The notes: generated by a model not told the origin, from the letters alone. 64,000 nt of DNA from an uncultured Roseibium sp. (GCF_963669205.1 NZ_OY769915.1:718001-782000); one strand, 5' to 3'. Positions 1 to 8,411 are shown, numbered from the stretch's first letter. Numbers and translations are program-made.

Positions 1-1
1 A

Positions 2-31
2 GCGGGCCGGCCACGCGGTCGCCCGCTTTCC
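2..31 (+). terminator. possible stem-loop upstream of ugpA
   Basis: GCGGGC and GCCCGC form a 6-bp stem around a long loop just before ugpA, followed by a short pyrimidine run. Importers often have such a hairpin between the binding-protein gene and the permeases. The preceding gene lies outside the window, so this is tentative. Confidence 0.3.
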
Positions 32-69
32 CGTTCCCGGCGGTCGAGCAACAATCAGGTCGCGGCCAT

Positions 70-951
70 ATGAAAAAAGTCCAGTTCAAATCCCCGTTGT
101 TGCCTTATCTGCTGCTTTTGCCGCAGTTGGCCATCGTGACGATATTCTTCCTGTGGCCGGCGGCCGAAGCGGTCCGATCGTCCTTCTATCTTGAAGATCC
201 ATTCGGCTTCGGATCGACCTTTGTTGGCATTGACAACTTCACCGACACGCTGACGTCTTCCGACTATGGCCGGGTTGCGCGGTTTACCGCCGTCTTCACG
301 TTTTTCGTGACCTTCCTGTCGCTTGGCATCGCTCTTCTGCTGGCGGTCAAGGCGGACAAGGTCATCCGCGGCGCGTCCAGCTACAAGACGCTGCTGATGT
401 GGGTCTACGCGGTTGCGCCCCCTGTGGCCGGCCTGATCGGTGTGCTTCTGTTCGACCAGCACGTTGGGCCGATCGTCGATTTCTTCGCGATGTTCGGCTG
501 GCGGATGCAGATCGGCGTCGACTATTTCGACACCAGCTTCGCCATGATCGTCACCTCGGTCTGGAAGCAGATCCCGGTCAACTTCATCTTCTTCCTGTCC
601 GGTCTGCAGGGCATTTCGAAATCCGTTCAGGAAGCGGCCAGCATCGACTGCCGTTCCGGCATGCGCAGGTTCTGGACCGTCACGTTCCCGCTTCTGGCAC
701 CGACCGGGTTCTTCCTGCTGATCATCAACATCACCTACGCCTTCTTCGACACGTTCGGCATCATCGACGTGATGGTGAAAGGCGAGCCGGGCAACAATCC
801 GGTGACCCTTGTCTACAAGGTCTATCTCGACGGGTTCCGGGGCAATGACCTGGGCGGCTCGTCGGCACAGTCCGTCATCCTGATGGCCCTGGTGTTCATC
901 CTGACAATCATACAGTTCCGCCTGATCGAGCGGCGTGTGCATTACACGTGA
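70..951 (+). CDS. ugpA: sn-glycerol-3-phosphate-type ABC transporter permease UgpA
   Basis: Inner-membrane permease of a carbohydrate-type (CUT1) ABC importer, 293 aa. About six hydrophobic segments are visible. The sequence carries the UgpA-like N-terminal DPFGF and VGIDNF stretches and the EAA loop (EAASIDCRSG, near residue 190) that docks onto the ATPase. It is close to enterobacterial UgpA over its full length. It starts the ugpA-ugpE-ugpC run. The binding protein UgpB is presumably upstream, outside the window. Substrate specificity (glycerol-3-phosphate or its diesters) is inferred from family resemblance only. Confidence 0.92.
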   Translation: MKKVQFKSPLLPYLLLLPQLAIVTIFFLWPAAEAVRSSFYLEDPFGFGSTFVGIDNFTDTLTSSDYGRVARFTAVFTFFVTFLSLGIALLLAVKADKVIRGASSYKTLLMWVYAVAPPVAGLIGVLLFDQHVGPIVDFFAMFGWRMQIGVDYFDTSFAMIVTSVWKQIPVNFIFFLSGLQGISKSVQEAASIDCRSGMRRFWTVTFPLLAPTGFFLLIINITYAFFDTFGIIDVMVKGEPGNNPVTLVYKVYLDGFRGNDLGGSSAQSVILMALVFILTIIQFRLIERRVHYT

Positions 952-961
952 GGAGACGGAA

Positions 962-1804
962 ATGAAAAAGAATCAGATCTGGGACCACGTCATTCTGCTT
1001 GTCGGCGTTTTCTTCATGGTCTCGCCGGTCGTTCTGACCCTCATGACGAGCACGCACGATGCCATCACGGTCTACAAGGAAGGCGTTCAGTTCCTTCCCG
1101 GCGGCAAGTTCCTCGAAAACTACGAAACGGTGCTGTTCCAGGCCGGCGGGTTCACCAAGGAAGTCGACGGCTTCGTGATGCTCAAGAACTCGATGATCCT
1201 CGGCCTCGGCTTTGCCATCGGCAAGATCATCATTTCGATGCTCGCGGCCTATGCGATCGTCTATTTCCGCTTCCCGATGGCCTCGCTCTGCTTCTGGATC
1301 ATCTTCGCGACCCTGCTGCTTCCCCTGGAAGTCCGCATACTGCCGTCTTATGAAATCGTCCAGCAGCTCGGCATGGTGAACACCTATTCGGGACTGATCG
1401 TCCCGCTGATCGCGTCGGCGACGGGAACCTTCTTCTTCCGTCAGTTCTTCCTGTCGGTTCCCGATGAACTCCTGGAAGCGGCCCGTATCGACGGTGCCGG
1501 TCCGTGGAAGTTCTTCAAGGATATCCTGCTGCCGCTGTCACAGACCATGATCGCGGCGATCTTCATCATCATGTTCGTCTTTGGCTGGAACCAGTATCTG
1601 TGGCCGACCCTGATGACGACGGATGAAAGCCTGTTCACGCTGGTGCGCGGCATCAAGCAGATCCTGCAGGTCTGGGTCGGCGCCCAGATCCCGGCCTTCA
1701 ACGAGGCAATGGCGCTGGCGATCCTGGCGATCGTTCCGCCCGTTCTCATCGTGGTCATTTTCCAAAGCTGGTTCGTCAAGGGGCTCGTCGAGAGCGACAA
1801 GTGA
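962..1804 (+). CDS. ugpE: sn-glycerol-3-phosphate-type ABC transporter permease UgpE
   Basis: Second inner-membrane permease of the importer, 280 aa. It has about six membrane segments and the EAA-type loop (EAARIDGAGP, near residue 180). Long stretches match the UgpE family, such as FRFP, LPLEVRI, FRQFF and GWNQYLWP, and it ends in the typical FVKGLVESDK. The ATG at 962 is preceded by GAGGAGACGGAA at 5-10 nt. An in-frame ATG at 935 lies inside ugpA and lacks a ribosome site. It starts 10 nt after ugpA, so it is co-transcribed. Confidence 0.93.
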   Translation: MKKNQIWDHVILLVGVFFMVSPVVLTLMTSTHDAITVYKEGVQFLPGGKFLENYETVLFQAGGFTKEVDGFVMLKNSMILGLGFAIGKIIISMLAAYAIVYFRFPMASLCFWIIFATLLLPLEVRILPSYEIVQQLGMVNTYSGLIVPLIASATGTFFFRQFFLSVPDELLEAARIDGAGPWKFFKDILLPLSQTMIAAIFIIMFVFGWNQYLWPTLMTTDESLFTLVRGIKQILQVWVGAQIPAFNEAMALAILAIVPPVLIVVIFQSWFVKGLVESDK

Positions 1805-1821
1805 GAAACTAGAGGTAACTT

Positions 1822-2898
1822 ATGTCAACAATTACTCTCGACGCCGTCCGGAAGGTGTATGCGGGCAATGTGGAGGCCGTCAAAGGCGTCTCCATCGATA
1901 TTGCCGACGGCGAGTTCATCGTGCTTGTCGGGCCGTCCGGCTGTGGCAAGTCGACCCTGCTGCGCATGATCGCCGGCCTGGAAGACATCACGACGGGCGA
2001 ATGCAAGATCGGCGACCGGCTGGTCAATGACGTCGATCCGGCCGATCGCGACATTGCCATGGTGTTCCAGAACTACGCGCTCTATCCGCACATGTCGGTC
2101 TACAACAACCTGGCCTACGGTCTGAAGAACCGCGGCATGGCCAAGGACGAGATCGACCGCCGCGTGAAGGAAGCCGCCCGCATTCTCGAAATCGGCGATT
2201 TTCTCGACCGCCGGCCGCGGCAGCTGTCCGGCGGCCAGCGCCAGCGCGTTGCCATGGGCCGCGCCATCGTGCGCGAACCCGCCGCGTTCCTGTTCGACGA
2301 ACCGCTGTCCAACCTCGATGCAAAGCTGCGCGTCCAGATGCGTGTCGAGATCAAGCGCCTGCAGCGCTCGCTCGGCACCACCAGCGTCTATGTCACCCAC
2401 GACCAGCTGGAGGCCATGACCCTGGCCGACCGCCTGATCGTCCTGAACGGCGGCAACATCGAACAGATCGGGGCCCCGATCGATGTCTATGACAAGCCGG
2501 CCTCGACCTTCGTTGCCAGTTTCATCGGCTCGCCGGCCATGAACCTCCTGAAGGTCAAGGCAGGGGAAAACGGTCTTGCCGGCGAAGAAGGCGGCGGTCT
2601 GTCCGGTCAGAACACCAAGGGACGGGACCGCTACACGATCGGCATCCGGCCGGAACATCTGGAAGTCACCGATGCGCCGGGCACCGGCGACGGCGTTTCG
2701 CTGGAAGTGACCGTGAATGTTCTGGAGCCGATCGGTGCGGAGAGTTTCCTTTATTGCAGCCTCGTGGATGACGGACCGGAAATCGTCGTGCGTGTCTCCA
2801 GCCACGCCAAACATGAGCCGGGCGAGAAACTGTTCCTTCACGCCGCCGCCGAAAACGTGCACTTCTTCGATGTGGACACAGGGCGTCGGATCGACTGA
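1822..2898 (+). CDS. ugpC: sn-glycerol-3-phosphate-type ABC transporter ATP-binding protein UgpC
   Basis: Cytoplasmic ATPase of the importer, 358 aa, of the MalK/UgpC class. Walker A GPSGCGKST is at residues 37-45, the Q-loop at VFQNYAL (81-87), the LSGGQ signature at 135-139 and Walker B FLFDE at 156-160. The D-loop SNLDAK and switch histidine (VTHDQ) follow. A C-terminal TOBE regulatory domain (GIRPEH) makes up the last 120 residues. GAGGTAACTT precedes the ATG. It lies 17 nt after ugpE and is followed by a terminator, closing the operon. Confidence 0.94.
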   Translation: MSTITLDAVRKVYAGNVEAVKGVSIDIADGEFIVLVGPSGCGKSTLLRMIAGLEDITTGECKIGDRLVNDVDPADRDIAMVFQNYALYPHMSVYNNLAYGLKNRGMAKDEIDRRVKEAARILEIGDFLDRRPRQLSGGQRQRVAMGRAIVREPAAFLFDEPLSNLDAKLRVQMRVEIKRLQRSLGTTSVYVTHDQLEAMTLADRLIVLNGGNIEQIGAPIDVYDKPASTFVASFIGSPAMNLLKVKAGENGLAGEEGGGLSGQNTKGRDRYTIGIRPEHLEVTDAPGTGDGVSLEVTVNVLEPIGAESFLYCSLVDDGPEIVVRVSSHAKHEPGEKLFLHAAAENVHFFDVDTGRRID

Positions 2899-2948
2899 AT
2901 ATCATCAGACTTGGGACGGATGGCGAACGAGGGTGCTGTCCGTTTCGA

Positions 2949-2983
2949 AAAGGCCACTCCGGGAAACCGGGGTGGCCTTTTGG
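2949..2983 (+). terminator. rho-independent terminator after ugpC
   Basis: A GC-rich stem (GGCCACTCC pairing with GGGGTGGCC through one wobble) is preceded by AAAA and followed by TTTTGG, 50 nt after ugpC. It closes the ugp operon before the separately transcribed DNA repair gene. Confidence 0.75.
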
Positions 2984-3090
2984 TTTCATCCTGACGGTCC
3001 TTGTCAGGAGAGTGGCAGGAAGAGGCTGGGACAGAACGTCAGCATCTGGCAAAGACAGGGGAAATGAACCGTCACACGCGAGGACCGACG

Positions 3091-4212
3091 ATGGAACCAT
3101 TCAAGAACAAGATCTCGCCGGATCTCGTAAAGTGCCTGGGGCTGCATTTCGAGCGGCATCTGCAAGGGTTCGACCGTGCGTCCTACGAAGCTGCCATCCT
3201 GGCCCAACTGGAAAACCTCGAACTGAAACAGCGCGCGCGGCTGATCGCCGACCAGACAGGCAAGATCCTGCCCGGAACGCTGGACGCGAAATTCGAGATC
3301 CTGGGATCGATCCTGCACCCGCTGGAAAACGAAGGCGTCGACCGCGCGAGCGATGACAAGGGCATCAGGGGCTGGGGCATGATGCCGCTCGGCATGGTCG
3401 TCACCGATTTTGGCCTGGAGGACTTCGACAAGTCCTTTGCGCTCCTGAAGGAAATGACCAAGCGCGCGACGGCCGAGTTCGAGGTGCGCCCGTTTCTCGA
3501 CAGGGATCAGGAGCGGGCGCTCGCCATCATGACGCCCTGGGTGAAGGACGACAGCGTCCATGTCCGCCGGCTCGTCTCCGAAGGCACCCGCCCGCGTCTG
3601 CCCTGGGGCATGCGGCTGAAGAAGCTCGTCGAGGACCCGACACCGGCCCTGCCGCTTCTGGAAGCGCTGAAGGACGATCCGGAAGACTATGTCCGCCGGT
3701 CCGTCGCCAATCACCTGAATGACATTGCCAAGGATCATCCGGACCTTGTCGCGGAGATCGCCAAACGCTGGCTGAAAGGTGCCGGCAAAAACAGGCAGAA
3801 GCTGGTGCGCCACGCTTGCCGTTCCCTCATCAAGCAGGGCCATGCCGGAACGCTGACGGCCTTCGGGCTGAACCCGCCGGAGATCCGTGTTGAAGGTCCG
3901 CTCGTCAGGACACCGGCCGTCACTTACGGCAACGCGCTGTCCTTCGAGGCCGGGTTGACGTCCACGGCCGGGAAGCCGCAGGACCTCGTGATCGACTATC
4001 TGGTTCATTTCAAGAAGGCCAACGGAACGCGCGCACCGAAAGTCTTCAAGTGGACGAAAGTGAAGCTGGAGCCGGGAGAGACGGTGTCCCTGTCCCGCAA
4101 TCATGCCATCCGTCCGATCACCACGCGGGTCTACTACGGCGGAACACAGGCGGTCAGCCTGCGGATCAACGGCAAGGATTTCGGCCATGCGGAGTTTGAG
4201 CTGGTGATGTGA
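3091..4212 (+). CDS. DNA alkylation repair protein, AlkC type with Ig-like C-terminal domain
   Basis: Predicted HEAT-like-repeat DNA glycosylase for alkylated purines, 373 aa. The N-terminal ~250 residues are helical ALK repeats. They include the family motif HVRRLVSEGTRPRLPWG (near 165-180) and repeated DDPEDYVRRSVANHLND-type helices. The last ~100 residues are beta-rich (PQDLVIDYLVHFKK...), consistent with the Ig-like domain of longer AlkC proteins. The ATG at 3091 has GAGGA at 6 nt, better placed than the in-frame start at 3064. It is a single gene between the ugp terminator and a repeat-rich gap. Confidence 0.85.
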   Translation: MEPFKNKISPDLVKCLGLHFERHLQGFDRASYEAAILAQLENLELKQRARLIADQTGKILPGTLDAKFEILGSILHPLENEGVDRASDDKGIRGWGMMPLGMVVTDFGLEDFDKSFALLKEMTKRATAEFEVRPFLDRDQERALAIMTPWVKDDSVHVRRLVSEGTRPRLPWGMRLKKLVEDPTPALPLLEALKDDPEDYVRRSVANHLNDIAKDHPDLVAEIAKRWLKGAGKNRQKLVRHACRSLIKQGHAGTLTAFGLNPPEIRVEGPLVRTPAVTYGNALSFEAGLTSTAGKPQDLVIDYLVHFKKANGTRAPKVFKWTKVKLEPGETVSLSRNHAIRPITTRVYYGGTQAVSLRINGKDFGHAEFELVM

Positions 4213-4230
4213 ATTGCGAACCCTCTCGGC

Positions 4231-4345
4231 GTCCCGGTTTGCCGCTCTGGCGGCAAGACCGGGAACCTGTAATCCGTGGGGTTGGTTAGTGATAAAGACG
4301 TTCAGGCAAGCGGATACTGGATCCCTGCCTTCGCAGGGATGACAA
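4231..4345. repeat. composite intergenic repeat, copy 1
   Basis: A ~115-bp unit contains a palindrome (GTCCCGGTTTGCCGC... GCGGCAAGACCGGGA), then AACC-GTAATCCGTG, a variable ~40-nt spacer, and a second palindrome (GGATACTGGATCCCTGCC TTCG CAGGGATGACAA). The same order and spacing recur at 4603-4717. It is non-coding. Confidence 0.8.
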
Positions 4346-4543
4346 AGAAAAAAGACGCAAATCGGAAGACTGAAAGCCCAAGGTCCTGGCATTCTGTCGT
4401 CACCCCGGACGAACGCGAGTAAGATCCGGGGCCGGTGAGCCGAGGTGTGTGCCTTTCTTTCCTGCTGACTTTTGTCTCCCCGATCCCGGCTCGCGCTGCG
4501 TTTGGCCGGGATGACGATGGCAAGGCTGTGTCACTCACACTTT

Positions 4544-4588
4544 CCCTCAACCTGAGGAGGGCCGGGAACTTGTCTCGCAGGCTGGGCC
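4544..4588. repeat. degenerate palindromic repeat (CCTCA-CCTGAGGA family)
   Basis: The pattern CCTCAACCTGAGGA...TTGTCTCGCAGGCTGGGC is a diverged relative of the units at 4760-4800, 51797-51839 and 51862-51904. It is an extragenic palindrome with no coding potential. Confidence 0.5.
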
Positions 4589-4602
4589 ATACGCAAGTTG
4601 TC

Positions 4603-4717
4603 GTCCCGGTTCGCCGCACAAGCGGCAAGACCGGGAACCAGTAATCCGTGCGTATAGCAAAGCATGAAGACGGTCTGACAAGGGGATACTGGATCCCTGC
4701 CTTCGCAGGGATGACAA
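4603..4717. repeat. composite intergenic repeat, copy 2
   Basis: Second direct copy of the composite unit at 4231-4345. Both outer palindromes are nearly identical to copy 1. The middle ~40 nt are diverged but of the same length. The 619-nt stretch 4213-4831 consists essentially of these repeats and I see no gene in it. Confidence 0.8.
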
Positions 4718-4759
4718 CGGAAGACTGTGCCTCAGACGTTTCCGCTCACATCCGCAAGA

Positions 4760-4800
4760 CCTCATCCTGAGGAAGGTCATAGGCCTGTCTCGAAGGATGA
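4760..4800. repeat. extragenic palindrome CCTCATCCTGAGGA...GTCTCGAAGGATGA
   Basis: The unit begins CCTCATCCTGAGGAAGG and ends CCTGTCTCGAAGGATG. Its ends can pair with each other. Near-identical units occur at 51797-51839 and, inverted, at 51862-51904. It lies just downstream of the MFS gene on the opposite strand, where it could also act as a 3' hairpin. Confidence 0.7.
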
Positions 4801-4831
4801 GCGGCAGGGCACAGAATTTGCGGCTTACCTC

Positions 4832-6019
4832 TCAACCGATCCGCTTCAGCCGCAACATGCCCAGGATTCCGAGCGCCGGGCCGATGGCCATCAGGGCGAA
4901 CATGCCCGGCCAGCCGATCAGGTCTGCGCCGAGAGGTGTGAGCTGGACGGTGAAGAAGGTCAGCGCAAAGCCGAGGGCGGTCTGGAAGCTCATCAGGCTG
5001 CCGGCCTGTTCGGGCGGGGCGTAGTCGGCGACGAGGGCGGAGAACTGCGCGGAATCCGGCAGGATCGCTGCGCCCCAGATCAGGACGCACAGGATCGTCA
5101 GCCAGACGGGGCCGCCGAAGGTGAGGGCGGAGGCGACCGCAGCGGTGCCGCTGACGGCCATGGCCAGGATCGCTATATTGGCCTTGCCGACCCGGTCGGC
5201 GACAATACCGGCAAGGACGCTGGCGACGCCGCCGGCGGCAATCGTCAGAAAGGCGATCAGGCGGGAGAGGGAAACGGCGTCGCTTTCCGCCATATGCGCG
5301 GAAAAGGAGAGCGTGAGCGCGACGCCGATCCAGGCCCACATCGCATAAAGCTCCCACATGTGACCGAGATAACCGGCATAGGCATAGCGTATCCTGGCAT
5401 TGGTCCAGGCTGTGAAGATCGCGTCGATCTTCATGCGCGGAGCCCTGGCATGAAACGGTCCGAGACCTGCGAACAGGCAGAGGACGCCGCCGATTGCGGA
5501 GGCGAGCGAGGCGACGGTCAGGCTCCAGCGCCAGTCGGCGCCACCCAGAAGCGCCAGGAGGTGTGGTGCCGCCGAACCGAGTGTCAGGGCACCGACAAGC
5601 GCGCCGACCAGAAAACCCCGGTCCTTCTGGCCCCAGCCGACGGCGATCTTCATGCCCACCGGATAGACACCGGCAAGCAGCGCGCCCGTCGCAAACCTTG
5701 CCAGGATCGAGATGGTGCCCCCGGGTTCCGCGACCAGAAGACTGGCATTGAACAGCGCAGCCGTGATCGCGCAAAAGGCAAACAGCCGGCGCGGATCGAT
5801 CCGGTCGGCCAGCCCCAGGAGCGCGGAGGCGAGCGCACCGGCGACAAACCCGATCTGAACGGCGCTGGAAAGCGCCGCCTGCCGCATTTCGGAAATCGGG
5901 TACTCGCGGGTGAGGTCGGGCAGGATCGCTGCGGACATGAACCACAGGCCCATCCCGGCAACTTCCGCCACCATCAGGAGCGACAGCGAGCGCCATTTTC
6001 CGGTGAAGTCAGTCTCCAA
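4832..6019 (-). CDS. MFS transporter
   Basis: Major facilitator superfamily permease, 395 aa from the TTG at 6019, with about 12 hydrophobic segments. An RIDPRRLF cytoplasmic loop follows TM2 and a basic DRVGKAN loop follows TM8. The substrate cannot be told from the sequence. No ATG precedes TM1. The TTG at 6019 overlaps the last codons of the upstream mmcQ-like gene (TTGGAGACTGA) and has GGAAAG upstream, suggesting translational coupling. An alternative TTG at 6079 would add 20 hydrophilic residues. The start is therefore uncertain but the family is clear. Confidence 0.85.
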   Translation of the reverse strand: METDFTGKWRSLSLLMVAEVAGMGLWFMSAAILPDLTREYPISEMRQAALSSAVQIGFVAGALASALLGLADRIDPRRLFAFCAITAALFNASLLVAEPGGTISILARFATGALLAGVYPVGMKIAVGWGQKDRGFLVGALVGALTLGSAAPHLLALLGGADWRWSLTVASLASAIGGVLCLFAGLGPFHARAPRMKIDAIFTAWTNARIRYAYAGYLGHMWELYAMWAWIGVALTLSFSAHMAESDAVSLSRLIAFLTIAAGGVASVLAGIVADRVGKANIAILAMAVSGTAAVASALTFGGPVWLTILCVLIWGAAILPDSAQFSALVADYAPPEQAGSLMSFQTALGFALTFFTVQLTPLGADLIGWPGMFALMAIGPALGILGMLRLKRIG

Positions 6020-6368
6020 GGCCGAGTTCTTTCCGGGCTCTTTTTGTGAGTTTTGCCGCGATGATCTTGTGGGCGGCAACGATATAGGCCTTCAGGTCCT
6101 CTTCGGAAAGCGCGCCTGCCTTTTCCATCTGCACCCACTTTGCACGGGCAAGATAAGGGGCGGGGATCAGGCCTTCCTGCTGGATGAGCAGCGCATAGGA
6201 CATGTCGGAACACTTGAACCCGATCCGCTGGTGATCGCCATCGCCCCAGCGCGAGCAGATCGCGAAGATCTTGCCGCCGACCTTCCAGACGGAGGCGTTG
6301 CCCCATTGGATCACGTGGGTCGTTGCAGGCAGGCATTTGCAGAAGGCATCGAATTCGTCGCGGGTCAT
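6009..6368 (-). CDS. MmcQ/YjbR family DNA-binding protein
   Basis: Small 119-aa cytoplasmic protein of the MmcQ/YjbR fold (CyaY-like). It starts MTRDEFDAFC, has the family's WKVGGKIFAI strand and GFKCSD loop, and ends in a helical TKRARKEL tail. DNA binding is assigned by family; the cellular role is unknown. The reading frame is open to 6545 but only the part from the ATG at 6368 fits the family length. It is co-directional with and overlaps the MFS gene by 11 nt. It is divergent from the sigma-factor gene. Confidence 0.85.
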   Translation of the reverse strand: MTRDEFDAFCKCLPATTHVIQWGNASVWKVGGKIFAICSRWGDGDHQRIGFKCSDMSYALLIQQEGLIPAPYLARAKWVQMEKAGALSEEDLKAYIVAAHKIIAAKLTKRARKELGLGD

Positions 6369-6523
6369 CGGAAGCTCGTGTCTGAACAGCACGCTGGGAA
6401 CGGCAGCGCAGAGTGACGTTTCATGTCCGTTCGTGCAAGCCGCGCGGTGATCAAAAAAATATGTCACACATTCCGGTGGACTGCCCTCTAACACTGTGAA
6501 GGACCGCAAAACAGGATCGCGAG

Positions 6524-7342
6524 ATGACAATTGCAGATGTATCACCGGCAGTGATCAAGGCCGCACAGGGTGGCGACAGGCAAGCCGTGGAAGAGGTTCT
6601 CCTGAGCGTCCAGGACCGGATCTACAACCTTGCACGCAGGGTGCTGGTCAATCCGGAAGATGCCGCTGAGGCGACACAGGAAATCCTGATCCGGATCCTG
6701 ACGAAACTGTCCACGTTCCGCGCCGAGAGCGCATTTTCAACCTGGGCCTACCGGATCGCCATCCGCCATATCCTCGGCGCGAAGAAGCTGCGCGACCGCG
6801 ATCCCGGCCTCACCTTCGAGATGTTCGCCGCCGATCTGGAAACAGGTCTTGTTGCAGATCCGCCGGAGGCACCCGATCAGGCGCTGCTTCTGAACGAGTT
6901 GCGGGTCTCCTGCACCATGGCGATGCTCCTGTGCCTGTCGATGGACCTCCGGCTCGCCTATGTGCTCGGCGACGTCTTCGAGTTGGACCAGTCCGAAGCC
7001 TGCATGATCCTGGAGCTGGAGCCGGCGGCCTACCGCAAGCGGCTGTCGCGCGCCCGTGCAGAGGTGATCGCTTTCACCTCCCGTCATTGCGGTCTCGTCG
7101 GCGAGACCACGAAATGCAGTTGCCGCAAACGCTTGCCCGCCGCCTTAGAGGCCGGGCGGGTGCAGTCCGGGGCCTATCCGAATTCGGCCGGTTCGCGTCT
7201 CTCTTATTCCGATGCAAGGGACGAGATCGGGGCCGTGGTCGAAGACCTGAAGACCTTCAAGCTCCAGCAGGCGGTGCCGCATCGGGACTGCCCAGAAGAT
7301 ATCCGTAGCGAGCTTACCAGAATTCTGTCGCCGGGGCGCTAG
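6524..7342 (+). CDS. ECF-type RNA polymerase sigma factor with cysteine-containing C-terminal extension
   Basis: Group 4 (ECF) sigma factor, 272 aa. The sigma-2 region is residues ~20-90 (RIYNLARRVLVNPEDAAEATQEI... AFSTWAYRIA). Sigma-4 is residues ~125-190 (RLAYVLGDVFELDQSEACMIL...YRKRLSRARAEV). About 80 extra residues follow, with a C-x7-9-CxCRKR cluster (HCGLVGETTKCSCRKR) that looks like a metal- or redox-sensing tail. No adjacent anti-sigma gene is visible. The next gene encodes a SnoaL/NTF2-like protein, which may be part of its regulon. AGGATCGCGAG precedes the ATG. Confidence 0.88.
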   Translation: MTIADVSPAVIKAAQGGDRQAVEEVLLSVQDRIYNLARRVLVNPEDAAEATQEILIRILTKLSTFRAESAFSTWAYRIAIRHILGAKKLRDRDPGLTFEMFAADLETGLVADPPEAPDQALLLNELRVSCTMAMLLCLSMDLRLAYVLGDVFELDQSEACMILELEPAAYRKRLSRARAEVIAFTSRHCGLVGETTKCSCRKRLPAALEAGRVQSGAYPNSAGSRLSYSDARDEIGAVVEDLKTFKLQQAVPHRDCPEDIRSELTRILSPGR

Positions 7343-7455
7343 CACCGCTTCCGGCACAGATTCGCCAGAAACTGAAACCCTGAACAGAACACCCCAACCG
7401 GCTTGGTAACGAGCGGGACTGGCGCCGCTTTGCCTCATCCATGAAAGAAGCTCCC

Positions 7456-7947
7456 ATGAAACATCGAAGTCACGCAGCAACGGCCGCGGCCGTGATCGCA
7501 TTTTAAACCCTTGCCGTCCCGGCAATTGCACAAGGAACAGAAAAGATGACACAGGATCAGGAAGACGTTCTGGCCCTTATCGGAAAAATGACAGGCTCGT
7601 TCGAGGCAGGCGATCTTGACACGGTCATGCAGACCTACGAGGCCGATCAGACCATCATGTTCGAGCCGGGCAAGCCCGTTTCAAACCCAGACGGCGCAAA
7701 AATGGCCTTTCAACAATTCCTGGCCGTTTCACCGAAATTTTCCTATTCCGGTCACGAAGTCATCGTGGAGGGCGACATTGCGGTTCACATCGCGCCCTGG
7801 CAGATGAAGGGAACCGCTCCGGACGGCAAACCGGTCGAGGCGGCGGGGCTGTCGATAGCTGTCTTGCGCAGGCAGCCGGACGGATCCTGGAAAATGGTCA
7901 TCGACAACCCGCATGGCAGCCACCTGCTGGCCGGTTCGGCCGACTGA
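7456..7947 (+). pseudogene. NTF2/SnoaL-like secreted protein with an in-frame stop in its signal peptide
   Basis: The region 7546-7947 encodes a clean 133-aa NTF2/SnoaL (DUF4440-type) domain starting MTQDQEDVLALIGK. In the same frame, an ATG at 7456 with a good ribosome site (GAAAGAAG, 5 nt) starts a typical signal peptide: MKHRSHAATAAAVIAF, stop, then TLAVPAIAQGTEK leading straight into the domain. The only break is TAA at 7504-7506. Either the exported form is lost and only a cytoplasmic form from 7546 (weak upstream GGAACAGAAAAG) can be made, or the stop is a sequencing error. The domain itself is intact. Confidence 0.75.
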
Positions 7948-7959
7948 CCTTCGGCGACG

Positions 7960-7988
7960 GGCTGCGCCTCGAAGGGCGCAGCCTCTTC
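7960..7988. terminator. stem-loop between convergent genes
   Basis: GGCTGCGCC and GGCGCAGCC form a perfect 9-bp stem with a 6-nt loop, followed by TCTTC. It lies between the NTF2-like gene and the opposing small gene. The T-run is weak, so it may serve as a terminator or an mRNA-stabilising hairpin. Confidence 0.5.
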
Positions 7989-8328
7989 ATCCAGTATCGC
8001 CGTGGTCCCCGATCCGATCGCGTTCCGGCGTTTTGCATGCGGTCCGACGCTCCATCGGGTCTTCAGGCACGAGCCCCGGCAGGCACGGTGCACGAACGAA
8101 GGCGGCCACCGCACCGAGCCAGCGAAACCGGAAAAAGGCACGCACCCAGGCGCGCTGTTTCTCCTGTCTGAGCTTGATCGCCTGTCTTTCGAACCAGACA
8201 TGCTCGGGAAGGTCCTCCGGCCAGAGTTCCGCATGATGCGGATAGAGGCTTCTGCGCGGGTCGTTCCAGGCGTGGCACCCTTTGCAACCGGTCGTCCCGG
8301 TGGGCAAAACCGTACTTGGAATTGTCAT
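7987..8328 (-). CDS. small hypothetical protein with CxxC motif
   Basis: 113-aa protein that I do not recognise. It starts MTIPSTVLPTGTTGCKGCHAW, with a CKGC motif near residue 15. A basic/aromatic helix follows (FERQAIKLRQEKQRAWVRAFFRF), and the tail is proline/arginine rich. It has an excellent ribosome site (AGAGGA, 7 nt before ATG). It is divergently arranged against a LysR gene, with a perfect dyad in between. Both features argue that it is real and is the likely LysR target. The CKGC-HAW segment could bind a metal or heme-like cofactor, but that is speculation. Confidence 0.6.
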   Translation of the reverse strand: MTIPSTVLPTGTTGCKGCHAWNDPRRSLYPHHAELWPEDLPEHVWFERQAIKLRQEKQRAWVRAFFRFRWLGAVAAFVRAPCLPGLVPEDPMERRTACKTPERDRIGDHGDTG

Positions 8329-8411
8329 CTGAAATTCCTCTCATATTTGATTTTGAAGGGATATGTGATGCATAATCTCCCACGAAATACGCTTATCTGC
8401 ATGTTTTTGAA

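Noticed and set aside
1..69. Possible end of ugpB before ugpA
   Set aside because: A frame does stop at the ATGA overlapping the ugpA start, but the encoded residues (Arg/Gly/Ser-rich) do not look like a binding-protein C-terminus.
1825..2862. 345-codon frame antisense to ugpC
   Set aside because: Exact shadow of the ugpC gene with His/Asp/Gly-rich composition and no known motif.
4727..6049. 440-codon frame on the + strand over the MFS gene
   Set aside because: Antisense shadow of a clear membrane transporter; composition (Arg/Gly/Glu/Gln-rich) is typical of high-GC antisense frames.
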